Shown here in pieces: positions 40,701 through 51,560 of a DNA stretch of 64,000 bases. Each line of letters begins with the position of its first letter. Positions within the stretch are counted from its first letter, which is position 1. A program made the position numbers and the translations under genes. Source of the stretch: Lichenostomus cassidix (taxonomy: Eukaryota > Chordata > Aves > Passeriformes > Meliphagidae); contig CM039183.1 of assembly GCA_008360975.2 (NCBI GenBank), positions 40,601,850-40,665,849 on the forward strand, read 5' to 3'. Below the pieces are notes generated by a model. It was given only the letters and a program-made list of their open reading frames with translations. It made no database searches and was not told the origin of the DNA.

Positions 40701-43700
40701 TTAAACCCAATTATGACAAATAGCATAAGAAGTTGCTATAATTCTATCTGTTACTTTAAAATTTGCTGTGCTTTGCCTGCAGTACTAGAGAGTGTCCAGG
40801 CAAGGGCTCAGTATCACAGTATGTTCTGTTCTTTGTTTTTTGTCATGGGTCTGTGTTCACCTTTGTTGTCATCCTTCTAAGTACTGTTTAGGATTTGACT
40901 TGTGGTGGTTACATATGAGTAACATGAATCCATGAGAAGTACTAGAATTGTGTTTGTGTTGATTTGATGTGCAAGGACAATCTGACTACATCTGAGCTTG
41001 TGCATTTTCTTTTTAATCCTTTAATACAGTGTAGATGAACTATGTTTCACCTATATGTTGAAGATACAACAGAGCAGTTTGCTTAAATATCTGTTAATCA
41101 AACTCCAACTTCACAGTTTGACATTTTCACATTTGAAATGGTTCTTAAACAAAAGATAATTGCAATAACATAAGACCTTGGAATGTGTACCTGGCTATAA
41201 GATTAATTCACTTTTTTTTTTCTCTCAGGAAGTAGATGCTGTTTGCAACTTGATCCTGTCATTAGTTTATTACTTCTATAATTTAATGCCACTTTCAAGA
41301 GGATCTAGGTTAGTGTTTGTATTCATTGTGTCTGTTACCTTGGATGCATGCTGTACAATGCCCATGTGTTGTAGTATCTTAATATATTTTTTTATATAAA
41401 TAAGTTCTGGGTAGAGCTGTGTGTCCTTCACAGTCTCTCTTTTAGTGCTGCCATGACAATGGGAACTGACTTAGCACTGTTTTAAAGACTAGTTTGTAAT
41501 TGCTGATGATAACTATTCATAGCTGCATGTATATTTAAAGTGATGAGTAGTCTGTATTTATAGACAAAAGCTCACATGTTGAGAAGTGTCATTTTTAAAT
41601 TGTAATGTTTGGTTTTCTAACCTATATTGTGTTACACCACTGTAATTTCACTTAGGAAGCTTTTCTGAAAAATGTATTTAAGAAGAAATATACTTTGAGA
41701 TAACTTAGTTTAATAAAATATACCAAATTATTATTTGAGTAAAATATTGCAGCTGTTAGTGTCACCAAATGAAACTGTACTATAGAGTTCCATATGTCAC
41801 AGAACTCTTCAACTAGAATTCTAGTTTAATGCAAACCTGGTTACATCTGAGATTATTATGGATCTCTGTTCCACAAAGCACTTAGTATCATTAATCTTAC
41901 TACTAGATACAGTACAAAAAACCCCCAAAAACATGAGATTTTGTGGTTTTGTAATCAGATTTTGCCTTTACGTTATAGAACGTCAAAATTACGAGAAATT
42001 CTGTCTGGGATTCACAGTTCAAAAAAAATCAAGTTCAAAATTAAGTAACTGAACAGCTTTACAGTTCCTCTAGCTCTATTGCAGTAGAGTTCACAAACTC
42101 TGCTGGGCTACAGCTAATCTTCTTGGGAACAGGAGTTTGCTTTGTTTTCAGCCCTGTTGAGTCTTAAGAACTCCAAAGTCTGAAAATATGATTCTGACTA
42201 ATGTAGAAACAGTAGTTAAACTCCATAGGCTCATAACTTCATTCTAGTGATGTTGGAAAGTAACAGTGATTTCACTTTTTAAGTGTTTTGTGCTTGGCTT
42301 TTTCCTTCTAAATTAGGTATCACAGTAATCTTTACTAGCCTTTTATGAAACAATACTGTGTTCCATTTGTTTTGTAGTCTAAAGTAGCATCATGGAAACA
42401 CTTCTACTGCATTTGTTGTTTTTAATTTTTTTTTTTTTAGTGTGATAGCTTATTCAGTGATAATGGGAGCACTAATGGCAAGTGGAAAAGAAGTATCAGG
42501 AAAAATCCCTAAAGGCAAGGCAAGTATCAAAATATCAAAGTACACTAGTTCAGTCTTGATGGAGGAAGTAATACCTGTAAATGTGGGGAAAGAGCTGTAA
42601 GAATGAACAGAAGTTACGTGCTTATTTGCTGGAGATGGGTTGGGTACATACTGTGATAACTTGCAGCCTGAAAGAGTGTTGAAAATTCCATTGCAGTTCT
42701 GACAGCAGATGAATTTGGAGATGGTATGTGCAATAATTTGGATTAGTCAGATTGTAGCAGTTTGGTCCCACAGGCATTACACATCTGTTCCTGACGCATT
42801 TCCAGTGTGCTGAGCTGCTCTTTTCAGCTTGCTTTGAGAAGGGTTCTGAGAATACTGGGACAGAATTAGTGACTCTTCTGGCATACAGTAGAAATCTTCT
42901 GTCTATTCTCTCAGTGTATTGTAGAGCTTTTAGGGCTTGGTAAGCAGAAATGTATTTCCGACTTCTCTGGATTTCTCCCTCTCCTCTGTGTTCTGCTGAA
43001 TTTAAAGTAATTCCTAGTTTTTAAGTGACTACGTCTGAACATTAGACCAGCTTAATAAAGTGATTATACTTGAACATTATACCAACTTGCTAAACAAAGG
43101 ATTTCCTTTTCTTCAACAATTGGGTTGTTAGCTGTGTTACCTTTTCAGTATGAAAGGAGTGAGAACACCTCTGTCTCTTTACAATGTATTGTCAAAAGAA
43201 TGAGTAAAATGCCAGTGAGAATCCAAGCTGTTAAAGAAAATACCCTGCATGGATAGCTGAAGAAAGGGTTACTATCCCTTTTGTTCTAGAAAGCCCTGAA
43301 AACAATGTACTCCTTTGAGTACAATGAACTCTAGTAGCTTTTAAGAGCAAACTGCCTTTGCTTTGCAGCAAGAAAGCTTCCTTTTCAGTATACCATTAAG
43401 TTGGTATCTTCCACATTCTGTGGGAGTTCAAGCTCAGGTAAAACACTTACGTGGGGTTTCTTAAGCATATTGTTAGGACTTGATGGAGCAGTATTTTGCT
43501 GACTGATTTTATGCAGGCAAGCAGAGTTTCAGGATTACTACTAAGCAGGATTTCTGACGTAGGGGAACATGGCGGACACCTTTACACTTAAGGGTTTTTC
43601 CTGAAATAGAATGCCTGAATACAAATAAACCTGTTTTTTAGGGAAGTTTTCACAGTGTGGAGGAAATTGTTTTCTCCAGTTGAATGAAACTGGAGTTTGT

Positions 43701-46700
43701 GTTTTGTCAGATTCCTTAGAAGGGCTAAGTTGGTCCCAAGCTTATGACAGCATGCATTTTCAGGCTGCTTTGAAGTCAAAGGTGCAGAGCAGTCAAGAGT
43801 CCAGTGTTGCCTGGCAGGTTGGTTAGTAGCCATGGCCAGTGTAGCTTCCAGTGTTGGTTGTGGTGGGTGTACAAACCCCACAGAGAATTTTAGTGCCTGG
43901 CATGAATGCTTCGAACTGGTGGTGAGGGACAAAGTAGTCTGGGCACAGACTGGTTAGTAAGCTTATTCCTGTCTTACCAAGAATATAGGTAGCATGCTCT
44001 CAGAGCCCCTTCTGAAGTTAGAGAAATTAAAAATCCTATAATTTCTTAAAATATTTTTTTATTTTGTTGCATTTTCAGCTGGTTGATTTTGAAGCAATGA
44101 CAGCACCAGGGTCTGAAGCTTTTAGCAAAATAGCAAGGAGCTGGATGAATCTAAAAAGGTAAATATTTTTGTTCAGATGAAAGACTATATGTAAAATTAA
44201 AACCTATATTAAGAAATGTTACTTAGAAATTACAAGTTTAATAAAGGATTCAGTGTTTTTTTTTGCATTTACACACACAGTAGTGTATTTCTACTCTAAC
44301 AGAGGAGTTAGTAGTGTAGACGTTTAGCTATGTGAGTATTATCCTCTGAGGAAATTATTTGGGTTAATATTTTCTTCATTTTGTCCAGTGGGTCAAATTT
44401 ATCTCTCTATATTATGGCTTATCATTGGTAGATCTGACAATAAGTGAACAAAGCAAGGGGAGATTTTGACCCTTTTAAAAAATTCTTGTGGATCTCATCA
44501 AACTATATATCCAAAGTAATTTGCTTATCCTTTAGTGCTATTTTGATTTGGACAATTACTGTTTTCAAAGTAGATGGGCATTTTGACTATGGAGAATTAC
44601 ATTACTTAGTATAGGTGCATGACTTTCGTGCAATGCTTTAAATTTTGATTTTCATATACATTTATTCTTTAATACTGCATATATTGACAAGGACTTAATA
44701 TTATGAATCTGGTGCATTTGGTGAGTTCCCTAGTGGTTATTCCCCATACAAAATCTAAAAATCAGGCCAGAGAACAGCACCAGTTCTAATATCCTTCAAG
44801 TCAAGGTCAGGACACTTAAAGGGATCTAAGAGAATTGGCCAAGGTCCTTAGAGGGCCATCTATAATCTTGGAAACATGGTACACATCAGGGGACATTCTT
44901 GGTGATTGCACGAAAGGAAATCTTGAGTTCCTCTTCAGGAAGGCCAAAAGTGAAACTGTGGGCTTGTCAGCCTCATTTTGGTCCCTGGGAAAATCTTGAA
45001 GTGAGTCCTCTATGAAAGCATTTCAGTTTATATGAAGGAAAAGGTCACAGAAAACAATCAATGTGAGTTTACCAAACGTTGTGTGACCCAATGATTGTTC
45101 TGTGATAAAAACTGAGTTTAGATTTGGGGATGGCGAGAGCAATCAGCTTTGTTTATTTTTACTTCAGCAAGGAGTCCCACAGTACTCTAATATCAAGATA
45201 GCACATTATGGTCTGGACTAAAGGACTATATGGATAAAAAGACGTTTGTATTAATCATATTTAGGGGGTACTCAGCACTTTAGACCACACCTAAAATACT
45301 GCATCTAGTTGCAGTAAAGGCTATGATAAGCCAGAACAAATTCAGTAGAGAGTTGCCAATGTGACCAGGGGTCTGGAGCATATGCCTTAATCAGGAGGGA
45401 GTTGGGCTTGTTCAGCCTGGAAAAGATAAGGCTTTGATCTAACAGCAGCTCTGCAGGACCTGTGAGTGCTTGGTGGGAAGACGAAAGGCGATGTGCGTGA
45501 GTTGAAACATTTAGACTTAGCATAATCTTTTCATTAGCAGACTGCCCAAAGAGGCTGTGCAGTCTCCATCCCTGGAGATTTTCAAGACTTGGCAGGACAA
45601 AGCCCTGACACCCTGATTTGACTTCTCGGTTGACCTTGCTTTGAGCAGCATCTTAGGGCACAGATCTCCTGAAGTCTGGTCCAACCTGAGTTATTCCTAG
45701 AGCCTGTGGAACTCTGCAGCTGCTCTTTGTGCCAAGTATCTCATACTGATCAGTGCTGTTTAACGTCATTATCAGGTGTTCTCAGCCTGGTGAATTTCAC
45801 TAGACTATAAAATCCCTTCCTAAATGAAGAAGGCAAATAAGATTCAAGAACATCTTTATCAAACTCAGGCTAAAACTACTTGTAAATAAGTAAAATTCAG
45901 TATTCATTAAGGAGTGAAATTTCTAAACTACAGGAACAGCAAGTTGTGGTTTTTATTGAAAGTAGTCTGCACAAGTATTGAGACATGCTTGTCTTGGAAA
46001 TACAAAATGTTTATTCTTCCCACAATATTTTAATGTAATTCTCTCACTTTTATGCTCTTCTTTACTAATCCTCTCTTCGTGCAGGTTTTGGTTTTGTGGG
46101 TTTGTTTTGGGTTTTTTTTAAGACATATCTTTATGAAAGAGAAACTTCCCTCTTGTGAATAAAGTCAGCTTAAGCCATTTCAGTGCTACCCATGTGTTTC
46201 TGACTCCCTCAGCTGTACTGCTGAAGCTTATGGGAATCTGTATCAAACCAGATCAGGGACCTCATTTGTGTCAAAAATAACCTTGTAAAAAATTTATTTT
46301 TAATCAAGACAATTTTGCCTATATTACCTATAGTATTGCTTTGTCATATTAGAGATGTATAATAAGAGAGGAAATGAGCCAGAGTGGAGAAAATGCTAAA
46401 GTTGGCTTTGCTTGGTGCTGAGAAAAACATCTGAAGAACTACAGCCCAAAGGACTTAATGTAATAATATGAAGGTAATTAGCCTGAGTGGCTAATTTGTC
46501 TGTGGTAGACAAATAATAGTGGATATGGTAAATAAGGCTAGAAGACTTAAAGCAATATTTTTTTTCTTCAACTTCTGCTGCTTTTGGAAGCTCTTTTTTG
46601 TAGTAATGGTTTTCATACTGTGTGGTGAGGAGGAGTCATGAAAAGCAAGAGCTGGTTCTGAACAACAGATTCTGAGAATTATAGAATCATTAAGGTTGGA

Positions 46701-47651
46701 AAAAACCTTTAAGATAATTGAATCCAATTGCTAATGCTGCTAATCCAGCACCACTGTATTCACCACTAAACCACGTCCCCTAGTGCTGCATCCACACACC
46801 CATTGAACACTTCCAGGAATAGTGATTCCACCACTTCCCTGGGCAACTTATTCCAATGTCTTCACCCTTCCCATGAAGAAGTATTTCCTACCATCCAATC
46901 TAAACCTTCCCTGGCAAAACTTGAGGCCATTTCCTCTGGTCTTGTCACTTGTTACTTGAGAGAAGAGACAAATCCCCACCTGGTTACATCCTCCTTTCAG
47001 GCAGTTGTAGAGGGCAAGAAGGTCCCCCCTGAGCCTCCTTTTCTCCAAGTTAAACAACCCCAGCTCTCTCAGCTGCTGCTCCTAAGACTTGTGCTCCAGG
47101 CACTTCACCAGCTCCACTGGCCTTTTCTGGACACACTCCAGCATCTCAATCCCCTTCTTGCAGTGAGGGGCCTAAACCTGGCCACAGGACTTGAGTTGTG
47201 GCCTCACCAGTGCCGAGTATGTGGGGGCAATCACTGCCCTGGTCCTGCTGGCCACACTATTGCTGATCCAGGCCAGGATGCCATTGGCCTTTTTGGCCAC
47301 ACTGCTGGCTCATGTTCAGCTACTGTCAACTGGCACCCACAGGTTCTTCTCTGCCCAGAAGCTTTCCAGCCACTCTGCCCCAAGCCTGCAGCATTGCATG
47401 GGGTTGATTCTTGATACAGGTCCCAAATTTGTTGGGAGAAGGGGATGAAGAGAAGTAGAGGTTAATGTGTTAACTTGCAGGTAAATAATGAAACTCATCA
47501 AAAAATAACTTTTTTTTTCTCTTTCAGTATTTCACCTTCTTACAAGAGCCTACCATCAGTATCAGAGACTTTTCCAACCCTGAGAACAATGATTGAAGTA
47601 CTAAATACAGACTCATCTCATTGTCTAAAAAAAACTATAGTTGTTGTATAA
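7743..47651 (+). CDS. TTC13: TTC13, tetratricopeptide repeat protein 13 (complete, 23 coding exons)
   Basis: Exons: 7743-7926, 11600-11694, 14312-14387, 17183-17253, 19523-19588, 21060-21152, 22216-22332, 23161-23271, 25652-25734, 26948-27089, 28337-28511, 28930-29086, 30193-30323, 30661-30793, 31294-31386, 35554-35637, 36590-36674, 38965-39074, 40444-40579, 41229-41308, 42441-42519, 44079-44158, 47528-47651. They total 2505 nt (834 codons plus TAA) and join in phase throughout, which supports every junction. The translation follows human TTC13 (about 860 residues) closely after the signal peptide; the length difference is mostly at the N-terminus. Residues 1 to about 28 form a signal peptide (MAPAGG, then a Leu/Ala core ending ALAL). 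About seven TPR-like repeats span roughly residues 94-356. A conserved C-terminal region follows, with one hydrophobic stretch at about 720-735 and an MPLSRGS motif after it. No other membrane segment is obvious, so entry into the secretory pathway is inferred. The molecular function is poorly known; I recall similarity to the plant TPR regulator SRFR1. All introns are GT-AG except intron 21 (GC-AG). The C-terminus ends KKTIVVV where human ends KKL; see findings. Start choice: this ATG matches human MAPAG and directly precedes the signal peptide. Confidence 0.96.
7927..11599 (+). other. TTC13: TTC13 intron 1
   Basis: The intron runs from donor G|GTGAGT to acceptor TTCACCCAG. The first 200 bp belong to the CpG island. 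A plus-strand CR1 fragment lies at about 8325-8767. The rest is AT-rich single-copy-looking DNA with no recognisable exon. Confidence 0.85.
8325..8767 (+). mobile_element. CR1 LINE fragment in TTC13 intron 1, sense orientation
   Basis: The block has CR1 landmarks in forward orientation: 'tatgaagagaggctgcggg' near 8379, 'ggcagagcactgaaacaggc' near 8596, 'ctgcccaaggagctaatgg', and a 3' end of the type 'tcaattctgtgattca' ending near 8767. It is 5' truncated, as CR1 copies usually are, and moderately diverged. The 5' boundary is approximate. Confidence 0.85.
11695..14311 (+). other. TTC13: TTC13 intron 2
   Basis: AT-rich intron between CTG|GTATGT and TTTTACAG. It has an A12 run near 13423. No repeat family or internal exon was recognised. 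Confidence 0.8.
14388..17182 (+). other. TTC13: TTC13 intron 3
   Basis: AT-rich intron between G|GTAAGA and TTTTGTTAG. Nothing beyond short chance open frames was seen. Confidence 0.8.
17254..28336 (+). other. TTC13: TTC13 introns 4-10
   Basis: Seven GT-AG introns (17254-19522, 19589-21059, 21153-22215, 22333-23160, 23272-25651, 25735-26947, 27090-28336), interrupted by exons 5-10. They are AT-rich. I recognised no CR1 copy or other repeat family in them, and no additional exon. A 19-bp duplication in the first of them is listed separately. Confidence 0.8.
18636..18671 (+). repeat. Small tandem duplication, 19-bp period
   Basis: AAGAGTTTGTTTCTTGG occurs at 18636-18652 and again, identical, at 18655-18671. 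It lies in TTC13 intron 4 and has no evident function. Confidence 0.7.
29087..30192 (+). other. TTC13: TTC13 intron 12
   Basis: AT-rich intron with donor AA|GTGAGA. The acceptor is CTCTGTAAG, followed by A GAT GTG; phase fixes the exon start at 30193. No other content was recognised. Confidence 0.8.
30581..31071 (-). other. Candidate antisense exon in TTC13 intron 14 (hydrophobic open frame)
   Basis: On the minus strand a frame stays open from about 31071 to a TGA at 30581-30583, about 160 codons. It covers most of the 500-bp intron 14 and the complement of exon 14. It is preceded by a strong acceptor-like sequence (TTTTTGTTTCCCTTAG). Its first half reads like a membrane protein: a basic RRRKMKYF stretch, then hydrophobic segments around [15 protein letters not shown] and [19 protein letters not shown], with many C-ending codons. 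There is no ATG near the beginning, so it could only be an internal or terminal exon. I do not recognise the protein. The second half is forced by the conserved exon on the other strand and carries no weight. A chance frame remains a real possibility. Confidence 0.25.
31387..35553 (+). other. TTC13: TTC13 intron 15
   Basis: At 4167 bp this is the longest TTC13 intron (AG|GTATGA to TTCTCTGTAG). It is AT-rich, with no recognised repeat family. Its open frames of 60-120 codons resemble nothing known and are treated as chance. Confidence 0.8.
38962..38967 (+). promoter_or_regulatory. TTC13: NAGNAG tandem acceptor of TTC13 exon 18
   Basis: AAG CAG lies immediately before TTT AAC. Splicing after the first AG gives a protein with Gln-Phe-Asn, as in human; splicing after the second removes only the Gln and keeps frame. 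CDS coordinates here use the first AG. Confidence 0.7.
42517..42525 (+). promoter_or_regulatory. TTC13: GC-type 5' splice site of TTC13 intron 21
   Basis: Exon 21 ends GGC AAG and the intron starts GCAAGT. AAG|GCAAGT is the standard form of the rare GC donor, with otherwise perfect U1 pairing. The next exon (CTG GTT GAT, acceptor ATTTTCAG) joins in frame to give GKLVDF, as in human. No nearby GT gives this junction. Confidence 0.9.
44745..45715 (+). mobile_element. CR1 LINE fragment, sense orientation, old copy
   Basis: The order of landmarks follows the CR1 reverse-transcriptase 3' part and tail: 'gggcttgtcagcctcatttt' near 44960, 'acttcagcaaggagtcccac' near 45162, 'gggcttgttcagcctggaaa' near 45405, 'agactgcccaaagaggctgt' near 45539, and 'gaagtctggtccaacctgag' near 45672. 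Many indels and stops show that it is dead and old. The 3' terminal repeat is not recognisable. Boundaries are approximate. Confidence 0.75.
46678..47425 (-). mobile_element. CR1 LINE 3' part, antisense to TTC13
   Basis: Reading the plus strand gives the reverse complement of a long CR1 3' segment: 'tatagaatcattaaggttgg' at the left, then 'ccaccacttccctgggcaac', 'cttgaggccatttcctctgg', 'cttttctccaagttaaacaa', 'ctggccacactattgctgat' and 'agctttccagccactctgcc'. The 3' end is at about 46680 and the truncated 5' side at about 47425. It is better preserved than the other copies. A 203-codon frame on the opposite strand at 46803-47414 is a by-product of this element. Confidence 0.92.
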
Positions 47652-50600
47652 TTTATACAAATAAAAGGCCAAGAGGTACCGCTTCATAAGTTATTTTGAA
47701 CGGCAAATTATGGTCAAAATTGTTTGATTTTGGTTTGGTTTTTTTTAATAGAACAAACTTAATGTTACTACTTAGCACTAAAGTAAAAGAAAACTTTCTG
47801 TGACCAAAGATACTAAAAAGGAAGTAGAACAACTGATTTTTCATATTAAGCGACACAGAAATACAGTTATTCAGGGACCAAACTGCAAAGCAGCAAGAAG
47901 CTTGATCACAGTTACAAACTGTACATACCGGAGGTGAAAATTTATTTTAAAAAAAGAAAAAGAAAAAAAAAATCTGTATTGGAAATAATGCTATACTACT
48001 TCTTGTTTTTTTTCAAAGCCTCTGACTTCTGCACAGAAAACTTTGAACTTTACCATGTGTGAGTAACTGGAGAATACACAGGCATTTCATGTAGTGCAGT
48101 CCAGTGAAGGAACAGATGTCAGCTTAAAAGAATGGGGATCAGGGAAACATCATTTGGAAACAAAACCAAACAAATTACATATTTGGAGTTAGGCTCTTGG
48201 TGAGAAAATGTGAGAAACACAACAATCTCCCTTTCCAAGTACCCATTGGTGGTGGTGGTTGGCAAAAGTTATCAACAGATTGACAGGATTGAAGTATATT
48301 GAGAGTGCTAGCTAGGGTTCCTTGAGTTGTTTTTTGTTGAACAAACATGGCAGCATTCTGGAAAGGCAGGTTTCCTGTAGGGCAGGGCTATTTCAGTCCA
48401 AATAACATGGACAGTGCCATTAACCAATTTCTGATTGTAATGATATTTCTGATGAGTCCTTACTGACTTACACTCATTTTAGCCTCAGCTCCGTGACTTT
48501 AGAGCTCTTTATCAGGTTAAGTGATTTCATGAACAGCAAGCAATGTCTGGGTCAAATGTCTGGTTTCCTTAGTGGCTTTGATGAACATTTTTTTTCTGCC
48601 TGAATATTTATTATTTCAGAAAATCTACAGAATTATTCTGTTTTAGATACAGCTTTCAACTTCTCTAATATTGATGGTTTGAATTTGGCTCTGTTGCTGT
48701 CATCTTCTACACAAATATTACTTCCTTAGCTTCTTTCAGTTTCCCAGAGGTTTGGGCTTTGTTGGGCAATTGCAAATACCTGGCCTAACCATGTAATATG
48801 GAATATGCTATATAATAAGTTATTTACCAAGGAAGAGGAGGAAATATCCTGCACATTGGTACCCCAAGTGTACCAATAGCAGTGGTGTGGTTTCTTCTCT
48901 CTGATTAAAGCACACTGCAATCTCAGTTCCCTCTTCGTTGAAGAAAGGAATGCAGCAAAGCATCAAAAATGTTGATAAGGTGACTTACTTCAGTGGGATT
49001 GAAAATGGGGTGAATTTATGGAATGAAGGGTCTTTTCTTGATTATTCCACAGAAGTATTTATTGGTTTCAAAGTGGGCTCTGAGTGTGTATGTAAGTACA
49101 GGGGTGGAAGTGCCACAAGGTAAGTTAGAAGCTATGGTGGATACTGATATCCATTATATGAAAAGCTCTGTTGATTTTAAATTAGATTTCACTGTTTGTT
49201 ACCTTATTTGCAGAATAGGACAGCTATGGGTAGCTAGAGACCTGAGAGTTTCTGTGTAAAGGATTTTCATGGAGGTAAAAAATGAATCCCAGAAGTGGAT
49301 GCATACTGTATCTTCATTGGGAAGCAGTGCACCCACCCAGAGTGAGTAGCTCACTTCCCACTTCACAGACATTTTGGAGGTTTTACTTTTGTCTGCTTGT
49401 CCAGTTTATGAGCTGGCTGCTTGTTGCATTTAGGGTGAATGTTAGCAATGCATATTCCAGTTTACACTTACCTGTTGGGTGAAACAACATGTATCTCTCT
49501 GCACAATGAACCAAACTGTGCTAAGTGGAGAAAAGGAGGAGACCCACTTCAAAAGCATGCTCCCAATTCAAATTAGCCCGGGGTACATACTGTACCCATG
49601 GTAACTTTTTAAATGAATGTTCATATTCCAGGATTGTATGTTGAAAATACAAGGGTAGGGAAAAAACATGCTTTCCTTCCATTTGAAACAAATGTTGCAC
49701 AAAACACAAGGAAATCTAGAAAACTGGGGAAACAGCTGTTTGAAATCCAAGTTGTTTGCTTTTAGTGAGCGCTAGCACACTGTAATGCTGCTATGCTTTT
49801 GGAAGGATAGGTATGGTTTTGAGTAAGTAAAATTTTGCAGGAAAAAAAGGCAGAATTTCCTAGGAAGACCCAAGGATCATTAGCAAACCATAATAAAAGC
49901 AAATCTGATCACCTGTTTAGTACTAATGAACATGAATTCTAAAGTTTCTTGATCAGAATTTCTGTACAGGACAAAAGTAGGTATTTCTTTCCAAGGTAAG
50001 GAGAAAGGAGGCTTTGTGAGTTTCCATTTAAAGAATTGGGTTGCTCTCCCATTTGTGACACAGGTATTTTTCCAACATTCTGTTGCTTGAGTACCTTCCT
50101 CTACTCCACTAGAAATAAGCACTATTTGCTTCTTCTGTTTGAAAGTCTAGAAGTTTAAGAAACCTCTCCTAGATTTCTTTACAGAGAAAAGGAATTGTTA
50201 ATTTCCTGGAAATACAGCAGCCTGGAAGATAGGCCTAGCTTTATGCCTTGATTGTATGCTAATAGTGTGATCGTTCTAAGGCTGTAGGTTTTGTTATACC
50301 TTGTATGATTCATTGAAAAGGGAGAATTGGCATTGGCACTTGACCATACAGTCCTTGGAGGTATAAAAAGGAGGGGTATTGTTTTAGGGATTACACCAGA
50401 GGGAGTGGAAGGGGTGGTGGGGAAGAAAAGAACTGCCTGGGCAAAAAACAATGTACAGTTGTCTGGGTTTAATTTTCTTCATTTCTTACTCTTGTGACTG
50501 ACTTCATAGCCACCCCCTGATGGCAGACAAAGAAGGTTAATGGGAGATCAAGGGAGGGTTAGGTGTAATGTGTATTACACCTCTGTGAGTGTGTGTGTGC

Positions 50601-51560
50601 CTGCAAACGTGTTTCAAAGGCTTGTTTCTCTGGGCGTGATGCAGATGACTAAGAAAAAGCGAGCTCAAGTCAAGTGCTCTCAAACAAGTTTAACAAACAA
50701 AACAGGATTATATAACTGGGCTGGTATGTGATGACTTGGGGAACTGTAATTGCCTCCTAAGAACCAAATATGTGGAGAAATCTAATTATCATTTTCCATC
50801 CTCTCTGTGTCATCTTAGACAGCTGGTCTAGCGATACCATTTGAACTCTTAAATGGGAACATTAATGTATTGCAGCCCCAATCATTTATCTATTGAGTGA
50901 TACTAAAGAAAGCAGAATGAGGAAAAAAATAGGCTAAGCAATGAAAAAACATTAATCTGAACCTCAGTATTTGTGCTACTTTGGAATATATTTTGAAGAT
51001 AATAAAATTCCCCTGCAACTACCTAGGCCAAAAGTCAAAATAGATTTAGTCTCACATAAATCTCCTGATATATTTGCCTATCTTAGGTAAGCTTACTTTT
51101 TTTGTTTGTTTTTTGTGGAAAGGAACTATGCTTCCCCCACCCCACCTCACCCCAGGAGACTTTGGACGTCTTTTGGGAGTTTGTGTGTGGTACCTCGGTG
51201 AATCCTTTGCCAAAATTAGGACTTGTTACAGGAAAAGAGAGCATTTGTACAGCAAAAGAAGAGACCAGAAAACCTAATTTTTTGAGCCTGTATGAAATCT
51301 TTTACTAATATAACTGATGCCTACTGCATCGACTTGTTACACTTAGGCTGCAACTTTATTAGCAAATTAATACAGAATCTTTGGACCATTTTGCTCCTAA
51401 AGTCCTGAGCTGGACAAAATCGCCTATTCCAGGCACCCTGTCTCTTCTGACAGCAGCTCCTGGACCTTCTCTCGTGTCAAGAAACACGTACGACTTATTT
51501 AGGAGTTAGGAAAGGCAGGTTCTTGGCCACGGTGCTCCTCTGCCAGCCGAGGCACGTCCT
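47652..51560. other. TTC13 3' UTR and spacer before the C1orf198 promoter
   Basis: AT-rich DNA without a recognisable exon or repeat. An AATAAA at 47660-47665 lies only eight bases after the TTC13 stop. Later candidate poly(A) signals are ATTAAA at 48904-48909 and AATAAA at 49892-49897 and 51001-51006. An A-rich stretch is at about 47948-47972. I cannot say which signal is used, so the end of the TTC13 transcript is not placed. Confidence 0.6.

Larger units (their letters stand above)
35638..44078 (+). other. TTC13: TTC13 introns 16-21
   Basis: Introns at 35638-36589, 36675-38964, 39075-40443, 40580-41228, 41309-42440 and 42520-44078, interrupted by exons 17-21. All are AT-rich without recognised repeats. 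Intron 17 ends in a NAGNAG acceptor and intron 21 starts with GC; both are listed separately. Confidence 0.8.
44159..47527 (+). other. TTC13: TTC13 intron 22 with two opposed CR1 copies
   Basis: This intron (AG|GTAAAT to TCTCTTTCAG) contains a plus-strand CR1 fragment at about 44745-45715 and a minus-strand CR1 at about 46678-47425. The second ends roughly 100 bp before the acceptor of the last exon. The spacer is AT-rich and otherwise featureless. Confidence 0.85.
28930..47651 (+). other. TTC13: TTC13 exons 12-23 encoding the conserved C-terminal region
   Basis: This half encodes about residues 405-834, downstream of the TPR array. Conserved blocks that identify it include [110 protein letters not shown] and [15 protein letters not shown] know of no catalytic assignment for this region. 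Its near identity with human suggests a structured domain under constraint. Confidence 0.9.

Noticed and set aside
46803..47414. 203-codon open frame on the plus strand
   Set aside because: It lies entirely inside, and antisense to, a CR1 element; the frame is a property of the repeat and resembles no host protein.
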